Shown here one piece after another: positions 50,281-59,067 of a DNA stretch of 61,240 bases. The number at the start of each line of letters is the position of its first letter. Within the stretch, counting starts at the first letter, position 1. Source of the stretch: Synergistaceae bacterium (GTDB taxonomy: Bacteria > Synergistota > Synergistia > Synergistales > Aminobacteriaceae); the NCBI GenBank assembly GCA_031276855.1, contig JAISMH010000020.1, forward strand, positions 1 to 61,240, in the 5' to 3' direction. Made by a program: the position numbers and the translations under genes. Below the pieces are notes generated by a model. It did not search any database and was not told where the DNA came from. It saw only the letters and a program-made list of their open reading frames with translations.

Positions 50281-52539
50281 TCACTTCAGGGCCTCCTCGA
50301 TTGCCCCGTTCCAGAGGCGGGCCAGCTCGTCCAGAGCGCACTCGATCAGAAGCTCCCCGCCGAGGCGTACCGAGAATTTTTTTTCTCCGAAATTCTTTTT
50401 TATTCCCTCCGTCCGGCCCAGCGGCGTGCAAGGGAGGCCGTGTTTTTCGAGCAGTGCTTTCGTCTCCTCCCATTTGTCCGGGGACACGGAGACGACCGCG
50501 CGGGATTGGCTCTCGCCGAAAAGCGCCGCGGCGGGCGAAACGCCGTCCGTCCAGTCGAGGGCCGCGCCCAGGTTCCCCTGAATCGCGCTCTCGGCCAGAG
50601 CGACGGACAATCCGCCCTCCGAGCAGTCGTGCGCGGAGGCCAGAAGCCGCCTCTTCGCGGCCTCCGCCAGAAAGGAATGCAGGCGTTTTTCCCGCTCGAA
50701 GTCCAGAACCGGCACCTCGCCCTCGTCCCGCCCCGTCAGCAGAAAGTGCGCCTCCGACGCGCCCAGCTCCTCGAGCGTCTCCCCGACCAGAACGACGAGG
50801 TCTCCTTCGGCCTTGAAGGCGCTCGTGACGCGGTCCTCCGCGTCGTCGAGCACCCCGACCATGCCGATCGTCGGCGTGGGGTATATGGCCCGGCCGTCGT
50901 ATTCGTTGTAAAAACTGACGTTGCCGCCCGTGACGGGGGTCGAAAAAGCCCCGCATGCCTCCGCCATGCCGTCGGTCGCCTGAACGAACTGCCAGTAGAC
51001 CTCCGGCTTCTCCGGGTTGCCGAAGTTCAGGCAGTTCGTGATCGCCAGCGGCTTCGCTCCGCTCGCGGCCACGTTCCGCGCGGCCTCGGCCACGGCGATG
51101 GCCCCGCCGCGCCGCGGGTTCAGGTAAACGTAGCGGCTGTTGCAGTCCACCGAAAGGGCCATGCCCTTCCTCGTGCCGGGCAGACGCAGAACGGCGGCGT
51201 CGCTTCCCGGGCGGACGACCGTGTTCGTGCCGACCGTGCTGTCGTACTGCTCGTACACCCAGCGTTTCGACGCGATATTCGGGGAGGCGAGAAGTTTTTT
51301 CAAAAGCCCCGTCCAGCCCCCGCGATCTTTTCCGTAATTTTCGAGCGCGGAGAAGTCGGCCTTTTGAAGGGCCTGAAAATACGCGGGCTCGGCATAGGGC
51401 CGGACGTTCACCGGGGCCATGCCGGTCAGGAACTCCGCGGGCACGGAGGCCAGGACGTCCGCGCCCTTCCGGATCGTGAAAAGGCCGTCGGACGTGACCT
51501 CGCCGATCTCCGCCGCGGCCAGGTCCCATTTCTCGAAGACGGCCCGGACGGCCCCGGTCTTCGGCGGCTCCACGACCATCAGCATACGCTCCTGAGACTC
51601 CGAGAGCATGATTTCCCAGGGCTCCATGCCCGATTCCCGCATGGGAATCCTGTCCAGGTCGATGTAAAGCCCGTTCCCGGCGCGCCCCGCCATCTCCGCG
51701 CCGGAGGAGGTCAGCCCGGCCGCGCCCAAATCCTGCAAGCCGACCACGAGGCCCTTTTCCAGCACCTCCAGCGACGCCTCCAGCAGGAGTTTTTCCATGA
51801 AGGGGTCTCCCACCTGCACGTTGGGGCGCTTGTCGGGGTCGGAATCGCTCAGTTCCTCGGACGCGAAGCTCGCGCCCTTGATGCCGTCGCGCCCCGTGCG
51901 CGCGCCCACGACCATGACGACGTTGCCGGTGCCGGACGCCTGCCCCTTGAAAATTTTGTCCTCGTCCACCAGCCCCACGCACATCGCGTTGACGAGAGGG
52001 TTTCCCCGATAGGACGGGTGAAAGACCGTCTCGCCGCCGACGGTGGGGATGCCGATACAGTTGCCGTAGCCGCCGACCCCCGCGACGACGCCGCCGAAAA
52101 GCGATTTCACCCGCTGCGCCCCGGCTTCGCCGAAGCGCAGTTCGCCAAAGCGCAGGCTGTCGAGCGACGCCACGGGACGGGCCCCCATCGCGAAAATGTC
52201 GCGGATGATGCCGCCCACGCCGGTCGCCGCGCCCTGATAAGGCTCGATGGCGGACGGGTGGTTGTGGCTTTCCATTTTGAAGGCCGCGCAGAGCTTTATC
52301 GACTCGTCCAGCCGGACGACCCCCGCGTTTTCCCCCGGCCCCTGAACGACCTGGGGCCCCGTCACGGGAAATTTGCGGAGCTGCGCCTTCGAGTTTTTGT
52401 AGCTGCAATGCTCCGACCACATGACGCCGAAAAGGGACAGCTCCAGATAGTTCGGCTCGCGTCCCATCAGAGCCCTGATCTTTCCGTACTCCTCTTCGGT
52501 CAGCCCGTGCTCGCGCCATACGTTGCCAGTTTCAGTCAT
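50281..52539 (-). CDS. purL: Phosphoribosylformylglycinamidine synthase subunit PurL
   Basis: The small-type PurL (752 residues) that needs PurQ and PurS for activity. MWSEHCSYKNSK, MESHNHPSAIEPYQGAATGVGG and the late ASAHDCSEGGL are diagnostic. The start at ATG 52539 has a GGCGGGG site 8 nt upstream; a GTG at 52548 has none. A 15-bp in-frame tandem duplication (52126-52155) gives RFGELRFGE. Confidence 0.96.
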   Translation of the reverse strand: MTETGNVWREHGLTEEEYGKIRALMGREPNYLELSLFGVMWSEHCSYKNSKAQLRKFPVTGPQVVQGPGENAGVVRLDESIKLCAAFKMESHNHPSAIEPYQGAATGVGGIIRDIFAMGARPVASLDSLRFGELRFGEAGAQRVKSLFGGVVAGVGGYGNCIGIPTVGGETVFHPSYRGNPLVNAMCVGLVDEDKIFKGQASGTGNVVMVVGARTGRDGIKGASFASEELSDSDPDKRPNVQVGDPFMEKLLLEASLEVLEKGLVVGLQDLGAAGLTSSGAEMAGRAGNGLYIDLDRIPMRESGMEPWEIMLSESQERMLMVVEPPKTGAVRAVFEKWDLAAAEIGEVTSDGLFTIRKGADVLASVPAEFLTGMAPVNVRPYAEPAYFQALQKADFSALENYGKDRGGWTGLLKKLLASPNIASKRWVYEQYDSTVGTNTVVRPGSDAAVLRLPGTRKGMALSVDCNSRYVYLNPRRGGAIAVAEAARNVAASGAKPLAITNCLNFGNPEKPEVYWQFVQATDGMAEACGAFSTPVTGGNVSFYNEYDGRAIYPTPTIGMVGVLDDAEDRVTSAFKAEGDLVVLVGETLEELGASEAHFLLTGRDEGEVPVLDFEREKRLHSFLAEAAKRRLLASAHDCSEGGLSVALAESAIQGNLGAALDWTDGVSPAAALFGESQSRAVVSVSPDKWEETKALLEKHGLPCTPLGRTEGIKKNFGEKKFSVRLGGELLIECALDELARLWNGAIEEALK

Positions 52540-52541
52540 TT

Positions 52542-53288
52542 TCAGCACCCCGCCGCGCCCGACAGCAAATCGGCAATAAGCGAATCGAAAATGCCCCGCC
52601 CGTCGCAGCCGCCCAGAATGGGCTCGGTCATGCGCTCGGGATGAGGCATCAGCCCCAAAACGTTCCCCTTTTCGCCGACGATCCCGGCAATGTCCCCCTT
52701 GGCCCCGTTGGGGGCAACGCCGTTCGGCGCCATGCCGTCGGGCAGGCAGTAGCGGAGGACGATTCGCCCCTCTCCCTCCAGCCTTTTATAACCTTCGTCG
52801 TCGATAAAGTAGTTGCCGTCCCCGTGCGCGATGGGCAGGCGAATGACCTGTCCCTTCGCGTAGGCGTTCGTGAACGGCGTGGCGTTGTTCTCGACCCGGA
52901 GCCAGACGTCCCGGCCGAGGAAAAGCAGGTCCCGGTTGCGCAGCAGAACCCCCGGCAGCAGCCCCGCCTCCGTCAATATCTGGAACCCGTTGCAGATTCC
53001 GAGAATTCGCGTTCCGCGCCCGGCCTGGCGGACGACCTCCCTCATGACGGGGGAGTAGCGCGCGATGGCCCCCGTCCTCAGGTAGTCTCCGAACGAAAAC
53101 CCCCCCGGAAGGACGATGAGGTCGACGTCCTCTATGGAGCTTTCCTTGTGCCAGACGAAACGCGCGCCTATGCCCAGCGTGCCGAGCGCCCTTTTGGCGT
53201 CGCGGTCGCCGTTCGAGTCCGGGAATACGACGACCGCCGCCCTCATATTCTTTCCCATACCGGTTTTTCCCATTCCGTTCTTCATCAT
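52542..53288 (-). CDS. purQ: Phosphoribosylformylglycinamidine synthase subunit PurQ
   Basis: Class I glutaminase of 248 residues. The nucleophile Cys is in GICNGFQIL, with the His/Glu pair in MPHPERM. PGGFSFGDYLR is family-specific. The N-terminus has five in-frame ATGs within 15 codons (MMKNGMGKTGMGKNM) arising from a small repeat; MRAAVVVFP matches the usual start, so the real start could be 53246. Confidence 0.94.
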   Translation of the reverse strand: MMKNGMGKTGMGKNMRAAVVVFPDSNGDRDAKRALGTLGIGARFVWHKESSIEDVDLIVLPGGFSFGDYLRTGAIARYSPVMREVVRQAGRGTRILGICNGFQILTEAGLLPGVLLRNRDLLFLGRDVWLRVENNATPFTNAYAKGQVIRLPIAHGDGNYFIDDEGYKRLEGEGRIVLRYCLPDGMAPNGVAPNGAKGDIAGIVGEKGNVLGLMPHPERMTEPILGGCDGRGIFDSLIADLLSGAAGC

Positions 53289-53295
53289 TGCGGCT

Positions 53296-53595
53296 TTACA
53301 GCGGCTCCACGGCGACGGTGTACTCCTCCATCACCGGGTTCGCCAGGATGCGGTCGGCCAGAATTTTTATCTTTTCCTCGACGCTGCCCGCGTCCGCGCC
53401 TGCGTCTATTCCATCGATCGTCAGTTCGATAACCTTCCCGACGCGGACGGAGGATATTTCGGGAAAGGAAATATCCCCCGCCGTGTGCGATTTCAGGGCC
53501 CGCTCCACGGCCGCGCCCTGCGGGTCGAGAATGCTCTTGCGGAACATCACTGTGACCTTCGCCCTGAATTTAGTCTTGAATTCAGATTCAGCCAT
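53296..53595 (-). CDS. purS: Phosphoribosylformylglycinamidine synthase subunit PurS
   Basis: A small (99 aa) bridging subunit of the PurLQS complex. The VTVMFRKSILDPQGAAVERAL opening (conserved core KSILDPQG) and the VRVGKVIEL strand are typical. It lies one nt after the purC stop and seven nt before the purQ start. Confidence 0.94.
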   Translation of the reverse strand: MAESEFKTKFRAKVTVMFRKSILDPQGAAVERALKSHTAGDISFPEISSVRVGKVIELTIDGIDAGADAGSVEEKIKILADRILANPVMEEYTVAVEPL

Positions 53596-53596
53596 G

Positions 53597-54307
53597 TCAG
53601 TTTCCCCCTCCGACGCGGCGCCATATCTCCCGATACGCCTCTTCGACGCCGCCCAGGTCGCGGCGGAAGCGATCTTTGTCGAGCTTCTCTTGCGTTCCCG
53701 CGTCCCAGAAACGGCAGGTGTCCGGCGAAATCTCGTCGCCCAGAAGGATTTTGCCCCCGTACACGCCGAACTCCAGCTTGAAATCGACCAACAGGAGGTT
53801 CTTCGCCGCCAGAAACTCCGTCAAAACGGCGTTGACCTTGCGGGCGGCGGATTCCAGCTCGTCCACCTGCTCCGGCGCGGCGATGCCGAGCGCGGCGATG
53901 TGGGAACGGTTGAGCAGCGGATCTCCCAGAGCGTCGCTCTTGTAATACAGCTCGACGACGGGCTGGGGCAGCTTCCGGCCCTCTTCCCAGCCGAGGCGTT
54001 TGGCGAGGCTGCCCGCCGAGACGTTGCGGACGACGACCTCAATGGGCACGATCGCCAGTTTTTTGACGAGCATGTCGCGGTCGCTCAGCTTCCTGATGAA
54101 GTGGGTGGCTATGCCTTTCGACTCCAAAAGCTCGAAGAAGAACGAGGATATCGCGTTGTTCAGAACGCCCTTCGACGGGATGGTTCCCTTCTTTTCCCCG
54201 TTGAAGGCCGTCGCGTCGTCTTTGAAGTGAACCCGGACCTCGTCCGGCTTGTCCGTCGAAAAAACCCTCTTGGCCTTTCCCTCGTAAAGCATCGTTTCGT
54301 TTCCCAT
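53597..54307 (-). CDS. purC: SAICAR synthetase
   Basis: Phosphoribosylaminoimidazole-succinocarboxamide synthase, 236 residues. [34 protein letters not shown] and LVDFKLEFG are diagnostic. The start is ATG at 54307; AAGGAG lies about 12 nt upstream. A family B repeat and a hairpin separate it from purE. Confidence 0.95.
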   Translation of the reverse strand: MGNETMLYEGKAKRVFSTDKPDEVRVHFKDDATAFNGEKKGTIPSKGVLNNAISSFFFELLESKGIATHFIRKLSDRDMLVKKLAIVPIEVVVRNVSAGSLAKRLGWEEGRKLPQPVVELYYKSDALGDPLLNRSHIAALGIAAPEQVDELESAARKVNAVLTEFLAAKNLLLVDFKLEFGVYGGKILLGDEISPDTCRFWDAGTQEKLDKDRFRRDLGGVEEAYREIWRRVGGGN

Positions 54308-54330
54308 GTTCCCGTGATACTCCTTCCCTA

Positions 54331-54403
54331 AACGTTCAAGCTCAGGGGGGCAGAACTCGTTCAGTCGCTGCGCTCCTTCACCGGCCCCCCCGAGACCCCC
54401 CTC
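54331..54403. repeat. AAGCTCAGGGGGG repeat (family B), copy 3
   Basis: AACGTTCAAGCTCAGGGGGG, then a GTTCAGTCGCTGCGCTCCTTCAC core and CCCCCCCGAGACCCCCCTC end. It is nearly identical to the two halves of the 22004 copy and similar to the 11421 copy. It sits between purE and purC. Confidence 0.75.
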
Positions 54404-54430
54404 TTCCCCGCATAGTGAATCAAAAGTTCG

Positions 54431-54473
54431 AGCGGTGATTCCGTAGCCCGCTTTGGGGGCTTGAATCACCGCT
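54431..54473 (-). terminator. Long hairpin after purE
   Basis: AGCGGTGATTC (54431-54441) and GAATCACCGCT (54463-54473) are perfect complements, with an inner AGCCC/GGGCT pair. On the minus strand it is followed by CGAACTTTTG. It overlaps the purE stop and could attenuate purC and the later genes. Confidence 0.6.
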
Positions 54474-54978
54474 CCGGCGCTTCTCCGTATTCGATTTTCG
54501 CCCTCAGGGCTTCGTTTTTTCGGTACACCGCCTCCGCCTGAGCCTCGCGGAAGGCCAGGAGGCTTCGGGCAAGCTGCTCGTTCTTCAGCGCGAGGATGGA
54601 AACGGCGTAAAGCGCGGCGTTTTTCCCCCCGTCGATCGCCATCGTCCCCACCGGGATGCCCGAGGGCATCTGCACGATGCTGAAGAGCGCGTCCATGCCC
54701 GAAAGCGCGCCGCCCGAGACCGGCACGCCGACGACGGGCAAAACAGTACACGCCGCAATGACGCCCGGCAGGTGGGCCGCCGCGCCCGCCGCGGCGATGA
54801 TGACCTCGATGCCTTTTTCCTTCGCCGACTCGGCGAAGCTCCGCACGGCGTCGGGCGTCCGGTGCGCGGAGGCGGCGAGAACCTCCGTTTCGACGCCGAA
54901 GTCCCTCAGAATCTTGTATCCCGGCTCCATTACCGGCCAGTCCGAATCGCTGCCCAGAACAACGCCGACCTTCGCCAT
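54466..54978 (-). CDS. purE: N5-carboxyaminoimidazole ribonucleotide mutase PurE
   Basis: A 170-residue PurE with the nucleotide loop [16 protein letters not shown] and [13 protein letters not shown]. It has the length of class I/II PurE enzymes; which carboxylation chemistry is used depends on purK, not seen here. Start ATG 54978 (a GTG two codons earlier is possible). It is the first gene of the pur operon. Confidence 0.94.
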   Translation of the reverse strand: MAKVGVVLGSDSDWPVMEPGYKILRDFGVETEVLAASAHRTPDAVRSFAESAKEKGIEVIIAAAGAAAHLPGVIAACTVLPVVGVPVSGGALSGMDALFSIVQMPSGIPVGTMAIDGGKNAALYAVSILALKNEQLARSLLAFREAQAEAVYRKNEALRAKIEYGEAPER

Positions 54979-55024
54979 GTCCACGCCCGCCCTCTCGCGT
55001 TTCGATATAGTAAGAACGGGAAAA

Positions 55025-55053
55025 AGTCTATTCCATACCCGGCGATTTTGCAA
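55025..55053 (-). promoter_or_regulatory. Promoter of the purine operon
   Basis: On the minus strand TTGCAA (55053-55048), a 17-nt spacer and TAGACT (55030-55025). The leader to purE is about 40 nt, too short for a purine riboswitch, and none is seen. Confidence 0.68.
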
Positions 55054-55089
55054 GGGGAGCGGGCGGCCGGTGTTGTTCGTCTGTGATAA

Positions 55090-55291
55090 TGTCCTCTCAT
55101 AACTCGTCAGCGAAAATGTCCTAATGAAACAGGAGAGAGTGACATTGAGCAGGGATGAGTTGAAGCGAGTTAAGGTTATGGAACGGGTATTGACCCCGAG
55201 GGGTTGCGCAAGCCCCTCGGGGGAGGAATCGGCCCGGCAGCAGCGCGGTTTTGAGTCAGCATCGCAGCTTTGCTCAGAAATACAGTTTTGA
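55090..55291 (+). pseudogene. Remnant of an IS element: transposase N-terminus
   Basis: From GTG at 55139 (ribosome site AGGAGAGA) the frame reads VTLSRDELKRVKVMERVL, resembling the first residues of ISNCY-type transposases. It then runs into the family C repeat at 55195 and stops at 55291. The preceding AATGTCC direct repeats (55089, 55115) resemble ends of such elements. The bulk of the transposase is gone. The identification is from memory of the family and is tentative. Confidence 0.45.
55195..55230. repeat. TTGCGCAAG palindromic repeat (family C), copy 3
   Basis: CCCCGAGGGG and CCCCTCGGGG arms around TTGCGCAAG, followed by GAGGAATCGG. It is the same family as 12844-12881 and 53-90. It begins exactly where the transposase-like frame loses similarity. 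Confidence 0.72.
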
Positions 55292-55334
55292 AGGGAGCTT
55301 GGCCGTTTTTTTCATGAACTGTCGGAAGTCGAGT

Positions 55335-55340
55335 TATAAT
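55335..55340 (+). promoter_or_regulatory. -10 box ahead of the liv operon
   Basis: TATAAT at 55335-55340; the best -35 (TTCATG at 55311-55316, 18-nt spacer) is weak. It is the only good box between 55291 and livH. Confidence 0.4.
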
Positions 55341-55428
55341 GTCTCGGTTATTGTCACCAACAAAATAGGCCGGGACGATACGCCGCCTCCCGAGGGCCGC
55401 GGCGGCTCCGGCGGGGAGGGCGATATTA

Positions 55429-56424
55429 TTGGGTATTGATATGCAGTTTACGACGCTGTTTCAACAAATCATCAACGGCCTTTCGTTAGGGTCGGTCTAC
55501 GCGCTGATCGCGGTCGGCTATTCGCTGGTCTACTCCATCCTTTCGTTTTCGAACTTCGCGCACGGCGGATTCCTGGTCGTCGGCGGCTACATCTGCTATG
55601 GGCTTCTCTCTGGGCTCGACGTCTACGGCTATTTCACCATACCGCCCTTCAACATTTGGCTGGCGGGCCTGAACGCGCTGATCGGCGCGGGGTTCATCGC
55701 CGTTCTGACGGAACGGCTGGCCTACAAGCCGATACGGGAGCGCACCTCCATGACCCTCTACCTCCTGATCGCCTCCATGGGCGTCAGCATCGTCATCGAA
55801 AACATCTTCGTCATCGTCGTGGGCGGACGCTTCCGCGCTCTGCCGCAGGACATTTTTCAGGACGTCTTCGCCGTACTCGAAAAAATTCTGGGCTTCTTCG
55901 GCCTGCAAAGCACCCGGGAGGGCTCCAGCCACCTCTTCAACCTGGGCGGAAACGTCACGGTCAGCATGTTCGACATCCTGTCCCTGATCGTGGCGGTCCT
56001 CTTCCTCGGGGGACTGCAGCTCTTCCTCAGGCGCACGCGCTGGGGACTCGCGATCCGCGCCGCGGCCTGCGACCTGCGGACGGCGGGCCTGATGGGCGTC
56101 AACGTCTCCCTCCTGATCGGCATCGTCTTTTTTGTCGCGGGCGTTCTGGCCGCGATCGGCGGCATTTTCCTCTCGTTCCGCTACACGCTCTATCCGCAGC
56201 TCGGCGGCATCACGACCAAAGCCTTCGTCGCCGCGGTCATCGGGGGGCTGGGCAGTCTCCCCGGCGCGGTCGTGGGCAGTCTGATCCTGGGGCTGGCCGA
56301 AATGCTCTCCACCGGTTTCATCAGCAGCCAGATGCGCGACCTCGTGGTCTTTTCCCTGCTGGTGATCATGCTTCTGGTGAAGCCCGCCGGGTTCTTCGGC
56401 AAGCAGATCAGCGACAAAATATAG
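55429..56424 (+). CDS. livH: Branched-chain amino acid ABC transporter permease LivH
   Basis: Inner-membrane permease of 331 residues. GLSLGSVYALIAVGYSLVYS and the late AAVIGGLGSLPGAVVGSLIL are LivH motifs. The start is TTG at 55429, 8 nt after GGGGAGGG; the ATG four codons later is too far from it. It forms the channel with LivM. Substrates of the family include branched-chain amino acids, urea and short amides; the gene for the periplasmic binding protein is not in the window. Confidence 0.92.
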   Translation: MGIDMQFTTLFQQIINGLSLGSVYALIAVGYSLVYSILSFSNFAHGGFLVVGGYICYGLLSGLDVYGYFTIPPFNIWLAGLNALIGAGFIAVLTERLAYKPIRERTSMTLYLLIASMGVSIVIENIFVIVVGGRFRALPQDIFQDVFAVLEKILGFFGLQSTREGSSHLFNLGGNVTVSMFDILSLIVAVLFLGGLQLFLRRTRWGLAIRAAACDLRTAGLMGVNVSLLIGIVFFVAGVLAAIGGIFLSFRYTLYPQLGGITTKAFVAAVIGGLGSLPGAVVGSLILGLAEMLSTGFISSQMRDLVVFSLLVIMLLVKPAGFFGKQISDKI

Positions 56425-56442
56425 GAAGGGGGCAGATAAAAC

Positions 56443-57378
56443 GTGAACAAAAACCTTTTGGGCAGCGCCGCCTTCGTCGCTTTGGGAGCGGCCCTCGCGT
56501 TCGTTCCCCTCTCCGGCTATCAGGAGGGAATCGTCGTCCTGCTCTGCATCAACTGCATCGCGGCGATGGGCGTATCGCTCCTGACCGGGTTTACGGGCAT
56601 ATTCACCCTGGGGCACGCCGCTTACATGGCGCTCGGCGCCTACACGGCGGCGATCATGACCGTGCGGTACGGCATCCATTGGCTTCCCGCCATCGTGGCG
56701 GGCGGAATCGTCGCCGTCTTCGTCGCGTGGCTGATCGGAATTCCGACGCTGCGTCTGACGGGCGACTACTACGCCATCGCCTCCATCGGGCTGGGCGAGG
56801 CCATCCGCCTGATCCTCGAAAACTGGCAGTCCTTCACGCGGGGGGCCCGCGGGTTTCCGGGCATCGAATCCTACTCCACCCGTCCGGTGTCCGTCGTTTT
56901 CTTCACGGTGCTGGGCATTTTCATGTTCAACCTGCTCGACAGCCGCCTCGGGCGGGAGCTCAAGGCCTCGCGGGACGACCGCGCCGCGGCGTCCCTGATG
57001 GGCTTCCACACGCCCACGTCGCGCATGAAGGCGCTTCTGCTCTCCGCCTTCTACTGCGGCATATCCGGCGCGCTGCTCGCGGGATACATGAACTTCATTC
57101 AGCCGTCCATGTTCGACATGATGAAATCCACGGAGCTGACGGCGGTCGTCGTCTTCGGCGGCCTGGGCTCGATGAGCGGCACCCTGCTGGGCTCGGCGAT
57201 CATCACGTCGGTGATGGAGTATTTCCGCGACATCTCCCAGTACAGAATGCTGATCTACGGCTTCCTGCTCGTCGTCATCATGGTGCTGCGGCCGGAGGGA
57301 CTTCTCGGCAGCCGCGAGATCTGGTCTTTCTTCATGCCCGCCTCGGACGGCTCCGGCGGCGCGCGGGGGAGGGAATGA
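56443..57378 (+). CDS. livM: Branched-chain amino acid ABC transporter permease LivM
   Basis: Second permease, 311 residues. LTGFTGIFTLGHAAYMALGAY, TLRLTGDYYAIASIGLGE and the ATPase-contact stretch ASRDDRAAASLMG are typical. The start is GTG at 56443 after GGAAGGGGG. It lies 18 nt after livH and 3 nt before livG. Confidence 0.93.
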   Translation: MNKNLLGSAAFVALGAALAFVPLSGYQEGIVVLLCINCIAAMGVSLLTGFTGIFTLGHAAYMALGAYTAAIMTVRYGIHWLPAIVAGGIVAVFVAWLIGIPTLRLTGDYYAIASIGLGEAIRLILENWQSFTRGARGFPGIESYSTRPVSVVFFTVLGIFMFNLLDSRLGRELKASRDDRAAASLMGFHTPTSRMKALLLSAFYCGISGALLAGYMNFIQPSMFDMMKSTELTAVVVFGGLGSMSGTLLGSAIITSVMEYFRDISQYRMLIYGFLLVVIMVLRPEGLLGSREIWSFFMPASDGSGGARGRE

Positions 57379-57381
57379 GCG

Positions 57382-58311
57382 ATGGAAGCCATGAAAGAAG
57401 TAATGAAAGAAGCCAGGCAAGAAGTCATGAAGGAAAAAGCGAGAGAAAACATGAGGGTTTTGCTGGAGCTCAACGGGATAAACCTGTTCTTCGGCGGCGT
57501 TCAGGCGGTTCGGGACATGAGCTTCACGATCATGGACGACGAGCTGGCGGGGATCATCGGGCCCAACGGCGCGGGGAAGACGACGGTGTTCAACATAATA
57601 TCGGGCGTCTACAGCCCCACGTCGGGGAGCATCTGGTTTCGGGAGCAGGACATCACGCCGCTCATGGCCTATCAGGTCAACCGTCTGGGCATCGCCCGCA
57701 CGTTTCAGAACCTGCGTCTTTTCGGGCGCTCCTCCGCGCTCGAAAACGTGATGACGGCCATGCAGAACCGTTACCGCTATTCCTTCCGCGAGAATCTGTG
57801 GGGGCACCTCACGCCGAGCTACCGCCCGGACCCCGCCTATCATTACAGCTTCGCCGAGTCTCTGCTGCACGTGGGGCGGTGGAGGCGCACCGAGAGCCAT
57901 ATCCGCGCCAGGAGTATGGAACTGCTGGATCGGGTGGGGCTGGCCGACCGCGCGCGTCAGGCGGCGGGCACCCTGCCCTACGGGCTGCAGAGGCGGCTTG
58001 AAATCGCGCGGGCCCTCGCGCTCGACCCCAAGCTCCTGCTGCTGGACGAGCCGGCGGCGGGCATGAACCCCGAGGAGGTTGCCGGGCTGAACAGGCTCAT
58101 CACGGGAATACACCGCGAATTCAAGCTGACGACGCTGGTCATCGAGCACCACATGGACGTCATCATGGAAATCTGCCCGCACATCGTCTGCATGAACTTC
58201 GGGGCGAAGATCGCGGAAGGGAGCCCCGAGGAGATCCAGAGCAATCCCGAGGTTCTGAGCGCGTATCTGGGCGACGAGGACGATGCGGACGGGGAGGGGG
58301 TGAGCGCATGA
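57382..58311 (+). CDS. livG: Branched-chain amino acid ABC transporter ATPase LivG
   Basis: ABC ATPase of 309 residues. Walker A GPNGAGKTT, the LivG-type signature YGLQRRLEIARAL in place of LSGGQ, and Walker B LLLLDEPAAGMNP are present. The first 25 residues are a repeat-derived extension with five Met (MEAMKEVMKEARQEVMKEK); the conserved part begins near LLELNGINLFFGG, so the true start could be further in. It overlaps livF by 4 nt. Confidence 0.92.
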   Translation: MEAMKEVMKEARQEVMKEKARENMRVLLELNGINLFFGGVQAVRDMSFTIMDDELAGIIGPNGAGKTTVFNIISGVYSPTSGSIWFREQDITPLMAYQVNRLGIARTFQNLRLFGRSSALENVMTAMQNRYRYSFRENLWGHLTPSYRPDPAYHYSFAESLLHVGRWRRTESHIRARSMELLDRVGLADRARQAAGTLPYGLQRRLEIARALALDPKLLLLDEPAAGMNPEEVAGLNRLITGIHREFKLTTLVIEHHMDVIMEICPHIVCMNFGAKIAEGSPEEIQSNPEVLSAYLGDEDDADGEGVSA

Positions 58312-59042
58312 CGCCGGCCGCGGCGGGCTCCTTGCTGGAGGCCCGAAATATTCACGTCAGTTACGGCGCTATCAAGGCGCTTCAGGGGTTTTCGCTTTCC
58401 CTGAACGAACGGGAGATCGTTTCCGTCATCGGCGCGAACGGCGCGGGGAAGTCCACGTTTATGAACGCGGTGATGGGAATGGTCAAGCGCGACGAAGGGG
58501 ACGTTTTTCTGGACGGGAAAAGGCTTTCGCGGAAGAGTTACCGGGTGGTTCAGAGCGGTCTGTCGCTCGTTCCCGAGGGACGGAAAGTTTTCGCGCCGCT
58601 GACGGTTCTCGAAAACCTGCAAATCGGCGCGTTCCCGCGCGCGGGGCAGGGGAATATCGCGAAGGACATGGAGTGGGTTTTTTCCCTGTTTCCCCGTTTG
58701 AAAGAACGCAAAGACCAGCTCGCCGGGACGCTTTCCGGCGGGGAGCAGCAGATGCTCGCCATCGGGCGCGCGCTGATGGCGCGGCCGCGCGTGCTGCTTC
58801 TGGACGAACCCTCGCTGGGACTGGCCCCGATCATCATCTGTGACATTTTCGCCGAGCTCCGGCGCATCAACGAAGAGGGGGTGAGCATTCTTCTCGTGGA
58901 GCAGAACGCCCGTCAGGCCCTCCTGCTTTCGCACCGCGCCTATATCCTGCAGACCGGGCGTCTGCTGAAGGAAGGCGTTTCGAGTGACCTCCTGGCCGAC
59001 CCGGAGATCAAGGAAGCCTATTTGGGAACGAAGTCCCGCTGA
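58308..59042 (+). CDS. livF: Branched-chain amino acid ABC transporter ATPase LivF
   Basis: Second ABC ATPase, 244 residues. Walker A GANGAGKST, LVPEGRKVFAPLTVLENL, signature LSGGEQQMLAIGRAL and Walker B LLLLDEPSLGLAP are all typical. ATGA overlap with livG. A family A palindromic repeat follows the stop. Confidence 0.94.
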   Translation: MTPAAAGSLLEARNIHVSYGAIKALQGFSLSLNEREIVSVIGANGAGKSTFMNAVMGMVKRDEGDVFLDGKRLSRKSYRVVQSGLSLVPEGRKVFAPLTVLENLQIGAFPRAGQGNIAKDMEWVFSLFPRLKERKDQLAGTLSGGEQQMLAIGRALMARPRVLLLDEPSLGLAPIIICDIFAELRRINEEGVSILLVEQNARQALLLSHRAYILQTGRLLKEGVSSDLLADPEIKEAYLGTKSR

Positions 59043-59067
59043 TTGTTCGTTTTTTTCTTTTTTTAAT

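Noticed and set aside
54979-55054. Purine riboswitch upstream of purE
   Set aside because: The leader after the promoter is only about 40 nt and shows no aptamer-like pairing.
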